The notes under the pieces were generated by a model. It did no database searches and was not told the DNA's origin. It saw nothing but the letters and a program-made list of their open reading frames with translations. 64,000 bases of DNA from Liquorilactobacillus satsumensis DSM 16230 = JCM 12392 (GTDB taxonomy: Bacteria; Bacillota; Bacilli; Lactobacillales; Lactobacillaceae). The DNA lies in contig NZ_AZFQ01000053.1 of assembly GCF_001435195.1 (NCBI RefSeq), forward strand, positions 172,036-236,035. Reading direction: 5' to 3'. Shown here in pieces: positions 59,201-64,000 of this stretch. Numbering within the stretch: position 1 is the stretch's first letter; each line of letters opens with the position of its first letter. The translations under genes and the position numbers were made by a program.

Positions 59201-59694
59201 AATTTTTTTAAGCTATCGTGATTAGCCCTTAATTCTTTTGGCGTTTTACCTAAAACTGCAATTGATTTATCTTTAAGATTGAATTCCAAAAATGTAAGTT
59301 TATGATAATTGCTAATTTCAGAAAACACATTGGGACTTACGTCAAGAAATGGCTTAGGTATTTTATTATATGTTGCAGTTTTTATGTTAACCTCAAGATC
59401 TGAAACATCAGATTTACAATAAAATGTAATTCCCATTGAGCTTGCTTGGAAATTATTATCAACTGCAATTGGATCTTCAATTGCATCACCGGATTTTTCA
59501 ACTTCAGCTGTATCATCAGAATCAGGAGATTCACTTGAATAAAGAATTCCAGAAACATATCGTGTTTTCGGATTTTCTGATATGATCTCTGACTCATTGC
59601 TCCTACTAATATTTTCAGACCCAGGTCCTAATATAAGATTTTTAATTCTCTGACTATATTCATCGCGAACCTTGCTTTGGCTGTCTCCATTCAT
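56236..59694 (-). CDS. drmA: DISARM helicase DrmA
   Basis: 1152-residue superfamily 2 helicase-like protein, the core of DISARM. Walker A VPTGGGKTEAY (K500), DEAH-type box DELH at 716-719, motif III-like ASTAT, and motif VI QATSRVGR at 959-966 with the arginine finger. A Cys module CPWC...CCMTKDC (about 612-650) sits between the two ATPase motifs as in its relatives. The N-terminal 480 residues resemble no domain I can name. It starts four bases after drmE and its stop overlaps the drmB start, so translation is coupled. Confidence 0.92.
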   Translation of the reverse strand: MNGDSQSKVRDEYSQRIKNLILGPGSENISRSNESEIISENPKTRYVSGILYSSESPDSDDTAEVEKSGDAIEDPIAVDNNFQASSMGITFYCKSDVSDLEVNIKTATYNKIPKPFLDVSPNVFSEISNYHKLTFLEFNLKDKSIAVLGKTPKELRANHDSLKKFIAEKRFGDLSQKSVDSLAFLSNVYYKRVFYNRTPHNIKAHINIKRDGSNKTIIDNSTNNDGIRMEVFDKVQSLSVKNLGTIKTITIVIKNLSEFPLFQSQIIINQQNGIKFYASEDIKIPNLGKLTYEDAMNVFLYRNRKTYATGHGVSGCWEFDGKSISSIFTSFIPSYEILPISTTIDDIDASILDPTSYIRNDYQEQLDKLSNFIEMYRQWIDKTKTASQSLQIEFQKYSDDNINNCYKCLKRMHTTLNFLKNNLNAFKAFNIANETILLQRMGSYHEKEKSYETKDYSNVHFHWRPFQLAFILNSLESVLNPKSKYRNDLDLIWVPTGGGKTEAYLFAISAVIAYRRLTNKDGYEGVTVIMRYTLRLLTSQQFERASKMICALEYIRRNYDDHILGDSEISIGLWIGGGTENHLSRAKSDFKAMMQSHNKDDIQKKNKFQLLTCPWCNQKHSLIPDIQDIHKKIKWGYKSITNRSSDYNMCCMTKDCPFNNGLPIYVVDESIYKVRPTLIFGTVDKFAQVPLNESAQHLFGSDDNNRYHRPDLIVQDELHLISGPLGSIVGLYEAGFDYIFRDNSTEEGPKYIASTATIRNAEEQVKGIFDRRVQQFPPQGITSSDNYFIRDSNEGHGRKYFGIMGTGKSQMTVEVHILAAMLQCAVDLGHGCDAEELYWTIAGYFNSLRELGKASTLLRDDVRDYLRELKKRLCIPNEKFRELSDFNAKELTSRIEGNQIPEIIKELEIMHNDQSEVENKQYAVDTLLATNMLSVGIDISRLNAMLVVGQPKLTSEYIQATSRVGRKTLGAVFTLYNSTRSRDRSHYETFQAYHQSLYKYVEPSSVTPFSVPAMKRCIPGVMAAMLRNTVEQLSGDKCAINILEDNNNQQLERTKKFLNDRVKHSEDKYHLYQNGAQEIINNFINKWRKLATDSQDLEFQYFKYPMVSSQYPGNLLLRSFNDNSHKEASHVMESMRNVDDVSFVNIKEDEES

Positions 59695-59698
59695 TACT

Positions 59699-62095
59699 TT
59701 ATCCTTTCACAAACTTATTCGTCATAATTCTGGGAACATCAGGAATACAAACATCGCTAACTGATGTAACAATACCAACTGAATACCGATAGTGCGTTAC
59801 ATCCGCCAACCGTTTATTCACAAGTGACAATAGTTCTGCATCACGTGTGGTAGTTAGGTCTTGCTTTACTGCAGTACTTGAATCATAAAACAGTTGATAG
59901 TTTTCCCTAATATCATCATCATTAATTAACTCCCCAATATATTTAATAAATTCCGGTTTTCTTGGCAACATTGGTATTTTATTAGGATCTGACCATGTTG
60001 CATAGTACTGCTTAGTATGATGCTCGGAAGTATCTTCAAATACTGCCATTTTTCTTTGAATCATCGCAGGCGTATAGTCATTTTTATTAATAAAATTAAT
60101 AAATGCTCTCTTCCACCGAAAATCATTTCGTTTATCTTTATTCGTTAACAAAGATTGATCTTCAGAAGCAGCTTTAAACCACTTTCGATATGAAAAATCA
60201 GCGTAGGGAATATTAAAATTAAAAATTTTATCACCATATGTAATTTGAGCTACTTCTCTTTTTACCAAAGTTCCATTCGAGCTTTCAATTAAAAAGTACG
60301 CGTTGTCAGTGCCATAAATCTTGTTACCCTGTGTTAACGTGACAACTTTATGGACATCAACTTTTTCAGAATTTGTGATGTTAGTATACTCGAACTTTTG
60401 TGCTTCAATTTCCTTAGCATAAACTTCCTGAGAAGAAAGTATCTCATCTTCATCTTTTTCCATTTGCTCGTAAATATTGTTTTTATCAATTGCTTGTTGC
60501 TGTTGATTAATTCGATATCTGTTAATATCATTGAGAAATGATATTAGTGACGTTACATACCCCTTTTTGGAAAAATCATTTTCTTTGTTATATTTCTTAA
60601 TTAAACATAATTCTTTCTTAACGGAATTATATATAGAATCAATAAAGAATTGTGGAGTTAAAATAATTAATCGTTTACAAATAAATGCGCGTGCCCACTT
60701 TTTTCTCTCATGAGCATATGGATTTACAAGCACAACCGTATCGAATCTATCATACATGTCTTCAGTAATTTTATCTCTAAACGAAAAGAAGCTTACGTTG
60801 GGTAAATTAAACAAGTCTTCATATTCGGATTTGAGTTTATCCAGAACAACAATTGCGTGTGATGAACTATTATCTACCGTTTTCAAAATCATTTTTTTCA
60901 TTTGAGCCCCAAATCTATTTGAATGAATCTGACGCAGATACACAATTAATTTTTGACAGTAAATATTTTTATGAATTTTAAGGTATTCCTCGATTATATT
61001 AATCTGACTACCAAATAATGGTGAGTTTTTTCTTGCGACGCTGGCACCAATTCTTAATGAACTCCAAATTAACTTTGTTAAATAACGTAGACTAGGATCA
61101 CTTTTCGCTTCACTTAAAAAGTGGATTATTTCAGTTGTACACGTTGCAAAATCTATATTCGTATGCACATTTATAAATGAAAATGATTCTTCGTAATCAG
61201 ATAACCAATTTCGGTTTGCCTGAATCATTTTAATCATTTCCATAGAGTCATTATTATTGGCAATATTGTTACTGGAAATTAAAGCTAACGTAGTATTACT
61301 TTCATTAGCCAAATCAGGTAGCGACAAGATATCGGGAAGATAGTTATCCATATACCACTTATCACCAAAAATATATATTTTTTCAAACTCATTTTTTTCA
61401 CTGTCAAGATAATTAACAAATGCATTCGCATTTGAGCAAAACAAAATAAGCGGCTCATTTGCGCTATCTGTGTGTAATGATAAATGAACTTTTCCAGACC
61501 CAGTTAAGTACTCAGAGTTACATATTTGGCTAAAAAAAAGGTGCTGTTTACCAACAAAATATTTTGATTGAATAATGTTATCATAAACATCTTTTGTCAA
61601 AAGAACTGCTAATCGTCCGTTATTAACAAGACCTTTAAATTCTAATTCAAAATATTGAGCAAAATCATATAAATAGTTATTAGCTTTTCTTTTTCTTGCT
61701 TTCCTGCTGCGGTGGCCAAATCGTAATAAAAGTTGTTCTGGCACTGTTATATCGTAAGAACTCTTCTTATTATCTGCCGCTTTTAGATTATAGGTTCCAT
61801 CATCATTACAACCTTCAAAATAATAATAAGATTTTTTATATTCCACACTATCATGTAGGGAAAGATCAGTTATCAAAAGTTTTTTATCATTTTCAATGTT
61901 TTTTAAAACAAACTGTAAACAAATCATTGATATCACATTGCAATAGAAGCTCTCGTTTAAATATTGATAAGTGAAAGATTCTTCTTGTTTATTGAATTGA
62001 CTAATTTCCTCCATAATTTGTTTTTGTCGACTTGAAATATAGCCAAATGGGTAACTTTCAATTATAAATCTTTTTATGTTATGTAATCGTTCCAT
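59699..62095 (-). CDS. drmE: DISARM class 2 protein DrmE
   Basis: 798-residue protein of unknown biochemical role. The assignment rests on size and on position between a 5mC methyltransferase and DrmA, the class 2 DISARM order, with partial sequence resemblance by eye. No P-loop or nuclease motif stands out; there is a basic patch RFGHRSRKARKRK near residue 135 and a C-terminal end rich in charged residues. The start ATG 62095 is chosen since GAGGGGGG lies just upstream; the longer frame to 62116 overlaps the methyltransferase stop. Confidence 0.75.
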   Translation of the reverse strand: MERLHNIKRFIIESYPFGYISSRQKQIMEEISQFNKQEESFTYQYLNESFYCNVISMICLQFVLKNIENDKKLLITDLSLHDSVEYKKSYYYFEGCNDDGTYNLKAADNKKSSYDITVPEQLLLRFGHRSRKARKRKANNYLYDFAQYFELEFKGLVNNGRLAVLLTKDVYDNIIQSKYFVGKQHLFFSQICNSEYLTGSGKVHLSLHTDSANEPLILFCSNANAFVNYLDSEKNEFEKIYIFGDKWYMDNYLPDILSLPDLANESNTTLALISSNNIANNNDSMEMIKMIQANRNWLSDYEESFSFINVHTNIDFATCTTEIIHFLSEAKSDPSLRYLTKLIWSSLRIGASVARKNSPLFGSQINIIEEYLKIHKNIYCQKLIVYLRQIHSNRFGAQMKKMILKTVDNSSSHAIVVLDKLKSEYEDLFNLPNVSFFSFRDKITEDMYDRFDTVVLVNPYAHERKKWARAFICKRLIILTPQFFIDSIYNSVKKELCLIKKYNKENDFSKKGYVTSLISFLNDINRYRINQQQQAIDKNNIYEQMEKDEDEILSSQEVYAKEIEAQKFEYTNITNSEKVDVHKVVTLTQGNKIYGTDNAYFLIESSNGTLVKREVAQITYGDKIFNFNIPYADFSYRKWFKAASEDQSLLTNKDKRNDFRWKRAFINFINKNDYTPAMIQRKMAVFEDTSEHHTKQYYATWSDPNKIPMLPRKPEFIKYIGELINDDDIRENYQLFYDSSTAVKQDLTTTRDAELLSLVNKRLADVTHYRYSVGIVTSVSDVCIPDVPRIMTNKFVKG

Positions 62096-62106
62096 AACTT
62101 CCCCCC

Positions 62107-63363
62107 TCAATTGCATATACCTTGTAATACACTAAAAATGGCCTTCGAAATTTTTTCACTAAAAATAGGTGGAACTGCATTACCAATCTGAACGAAAGCC
62201 TGTGTTCGAGATGATTCAAAGAAATAATCATCGGGGAATCCTTGTAATCGCGCTGCTTCCCTCACAGTAATAGACCTATTTTGCTTAATATCTGGGTGAA
62301 TGTAATGATGCCCATCCTTAGCAATATGAGCGACAATTGTATAAGATGGTTTATCAGCAGAAAGTGACTTGAATCTATCAAGAAAAATTGAGGTATGTTT
62401 ATGCATTTGCAGTTTTTTAGGCAAATCATTGTATTTCAGATTTTTACCCTGCCGTTTAGCTAATACAACTTGTCTGTATATTTCTAAGTCGTTTTGGCGA
62501 TTAGGGCGACTGACATTTTGTGTCAACGGTACACCTCTAATACGCCTATATTTTCTCCTTACAAATGAGGAAGGGATACCATCATATTCATTTAATTGTT
62601 GACCAGATTTAATCTTTGGGAGATCAGAAAATACTTCCCCAACAGTTGCCGATTCTTCCTTCTGATTTTTAAGTTGGTCATAAAACGCATCGATCTTTTG
62701 CTCAGATCCTTTAGGAACTCCAAAAATAATTAATCTTTCCCGAGTTTGTGGTACTCCAAACTCATTCATATTTATTGTTCTAATTCCTAAGCTATAGTTG
62801 ACTTGGATAAATTCCGTTTTCATCTTAGAAAGTAGGAGGTTCCCCTCTATATCACGGAATGATTTTAGTCCTTTCACATTTTCAAAAACAAAGAATTTTG
62901 GACGATAACGCTTTAAAAATTCTATATAGTATCTGTATAAGTAAATCCGTTTATCGCTTGCCTTTTTTGGAGCATTTCGAGCACGCCCAATTGTTGAATA
63001 AGCTTGGCAAGGAGGACCACCAATCACCCCATCTACGGATCTTCCACCCAACTTCTTATCAAAAGAAGCAAAAATTTTATCAAGAGTTGTTTGGTTCATT
63101 GTAATATTCATGGTTTTATGTAAAACGTGGTCATCAACACAAGATAATAAATTTTCGTGTGAAATATCACCATTTAAAAATTTAAAATATTTATCAAGCT
63201 TATCATGATCTTTAAGCCAATAAAAAACATCTCGAAGTTGTAAAGTTTCACATGCTGCATAATTCATCTCAACATGCCCAACAATTTCATAGTGATCATT
63301 TCTAAACCCCTCTGTTAATCCACCTGCTCCTGAAAACAGATCAATAATTGTTTGTTTTTTCAT
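62107..63363 (-). CDS. drmMII: DNA (cytosine-5) methyltransferase DrmMII
   Basis: 418-residue C5-cytosine methyltransferase. Motif I DLFSGAGG, catalytic motif IV GGPPCQAYS (Cys at about 119), motif VI FVFENVKGL, motif VIII QTRERLIIFG and motif X IGNAVPP are all present in order, so it should be active. In DISARM it marks host DNA as self. First gene of the operon. Start ATG 63363 (GTGGG six bases before); ATG 63369 and 63396 are alternatives. The specificity is not readable, but class 2 relatives methylate CCWGG. Confidence 0.93.
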   Translation of the reverse strand: MKKQTIIDLFSGAGGLTEGFRNDHYEIVGHVEMNYAACETLQLRDVFYWLKDHDKLDKYFKFLNGDISHENLLSCVDDHVLHKTMNITMNQTTLDKIFASFDKKLGGRSVDGVIGGPPCQAYSTIGRARNAPKKASDKRIYLYRYYIEFLKRYRPKFFVFENVKGLKSFRDIEGNLLLSKMKTEFIQVNYSLGIRTINMNEFGVPQTRERLIIFGVPKGSEQKIDAFYDQLKNQKEESATVGEVFSDLPKIKSGQQLNEYDGIPSSFVRRKYRRIRGVPLTQNVSRPNRQNDLEIYRQVVLAKRQGKNLKYNDLPKKLQMHKHTSIFLDRFKSLSADKPSYTIVAHIAKDGHHYIHPDIKQNRSITVREAARLQGFPDDYFFESSRTQAFVQIGNAVPPIFSEKISKAIFSVLQGICN

Positions 63364-63462
63364 TTTCATCCCACTTTTATTTTTGAATTTTTTCAATTTA
63401 TAACAGCATATGTCTAAACGAAAAGTATTATTTCATTCTTGAAATTCCGCAGTACAACAATT

Positions 63463-63567
63463 TTATTTGTCTCTCTTTTTAATTGCCTTAAGTACAGCAT
63501 CAACACACTTTTCTGGATTCTTTAAGACATCGTGTTTTCCTAAAATAGATTTTAAAAGTTCCTGTAG
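63463..63567 (-). pseudogene. vsr: C-terminal fragment of a Vsr-type mismatch endonuclease
   Basis: Minus-strand frame ending at TAA 63463 encodes KHDVLKNPEKCVDAVLKAIK, the pattern closing very-short-patch repair endonucleases; a few codons before (LQELLKS) also fit but seem to have lost about nine residues of the RFWxHDV strand. The rest of the gene is missing toward the right repeat. Vsr partners 5mC methyltransferases acting on CCWGG. Confidence 0.5.
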
Positions 63568-63616
63568 AGCATATCATACCACTATTTTTCATTAAATATT
63601 GAGTAGGTATCTCGGA

Positions 63617-63733
63617 CCAGCTTTTGTCAAAATAAAGGAACATAACGTTGTGAAAAGGTACTTTAGCACACTAATCTAGAAGGGAAGACTAAATTACACA
63701 TGCAAAATGAGTTGAAAAGTATACCCTATTTGC
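63617..63733. repeat. Right 117-bp direct repeat flanking the defence island
   Basis: Perfect copy of 53489-53605, 10,128 bp away, in the same orientation. Upstream, ATTAAATATTGA is shared too, with an extra 10 or so bases in this copy. Confidence 0.9.
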
Positions 63734-63772
63734 TACAGATACTTTTTACAGTTTTTTAATTACTATTAGATT

Positions 63773-64000
63773 TCACATGTTTAAGAATCTTTGCCTCTCT
63801 TCATTACTATCCTTTTTATCGAACATTTTCAAAAAAATATTATAATCAGCAACTCTATCAGCTAAAATTGGAATTAAATCCTCTTTATTTTTTGAAACAT
63901 CTACTTGATTTAATCCCCAATTTTTAAGCAACTCCAATAACTCATCAGAAATACGAATATCTCTTTCGTATATTTCATTAAGGCCCCAATCATTTTTACT
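63773..64000 (-). CDS. Unknown protein, C-terminal 75 residues (runs off the window)
   Basis: Open on the minus strand from the window edge to TGA 63773-63775. The visible part is helical and charged, with DWGLNEIYERDIRISDELLE and an end rich in Lys/Asp/Glu. I do not recognise it. A decayed copy of its last codons follows the left repeat, so it belongs to the repeated unit. Its start lies outside the window. Confidence 0.55.
   Translation of the reverse strand, partial: SKNDWGLNEIYERDIRISDELLELLKNWGLNQVDVSKNKEDLIPILADRVADYNIFLKMFDKKDSNEERQRFLNM

Noticed and set aside
54325-63400. Type I or BREX-like restriction locus
   Set aside because: No HsdR, PglZ or BrxL genes; DUF1998 plus large helicase plus C5 methyltransferase fit DISARM class 2.
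53489-63733. Direct repeats as attL/attR of a prophage or integrative element
   Set aside because: No integrase, excisionase or tRNA target seen; 117 bp is long for att sites, so only repeats are claimed.

Overview
The window reads as a low-GC Gram-positive chromosome segment, most probably from Lactobacillaceae (a Liquorilactobacillus-like species is my guess). The signs are Met-type T-box leaders, a cellobiose PTS with 6-phospho-beta-glucosidase, YhgE/Pip proteins, an extracellular GH32 fructanase and many amino-acid permeases. No rRNA or tRNA gene was seen.

Layout. Positions 1-13 kb: Nudix hydrolase, broken signal peptidase, LCP cell-wall ligase, UppP, D-serine dehydratase, a VOC protein with ProC behind an apparently mismatched Met T-box, an MFS exporter, a cupin, and a YhgE/Pip gene with an in-frame stop next to a frameshifted TetR gene. 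Positions 13-25 kb: CHAD protein, MarR remnant, L-asparaginase, an APC permease, a four-gene menaquinone block (menF-D-H-C) and a secreted GH32 enzyme with an intact TetR paralogue. Positions 25.7-35.7 kb: a nine-gene, one-direction operon (RocB-like M20 hydrolase, DDAH-like amidinohydrolase, polar amino-acid ABC transporter, GABA-type aminotransferase, semialdehyde dehydrogenase, two aminotransferases). It looks like a catabolic route for a guanidino or amino acid. Positions 36-53 kb: GNAT, MazG-like, cellobiose PTS/RpiR/BglA, LysR with a class III aminotransferase and CysE, an aminoadipate-type aminotransferase, YbaK, and an AAT permease behind two tandem Met-specifier T-boxes and a 38-aa ORF, then isochorismatase-like and Lrp genes.

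Positions 53.3-64 kb are a defence island, visibly more AT-rich. It holds a class 2 DISARM operon (drmMII-drmE-drmA-drmB, all on the minus strand). drmB is broken by one base exactly in a run of nine G, so the system looks phase-variable or was caught in an OFF state. No drmC is visible. The island lies between two identical 117-bp direct repeats about 10.1 kb apart, with a gpmA fragment on one side and a vsr-like fragment inside. In the G9 state the upstream genes for methyltransferase, DrmE and DrmA stay intact while full-length DrmB is lost.

A family of about six intergenic palindromic repeats (about 100-190 bp, several carrying a terminator-like hairpin) is scattered from 14 to 41 kb. Gene decay is frequent (lepB, tetR, yhgE, marR, gpmA, vsr).
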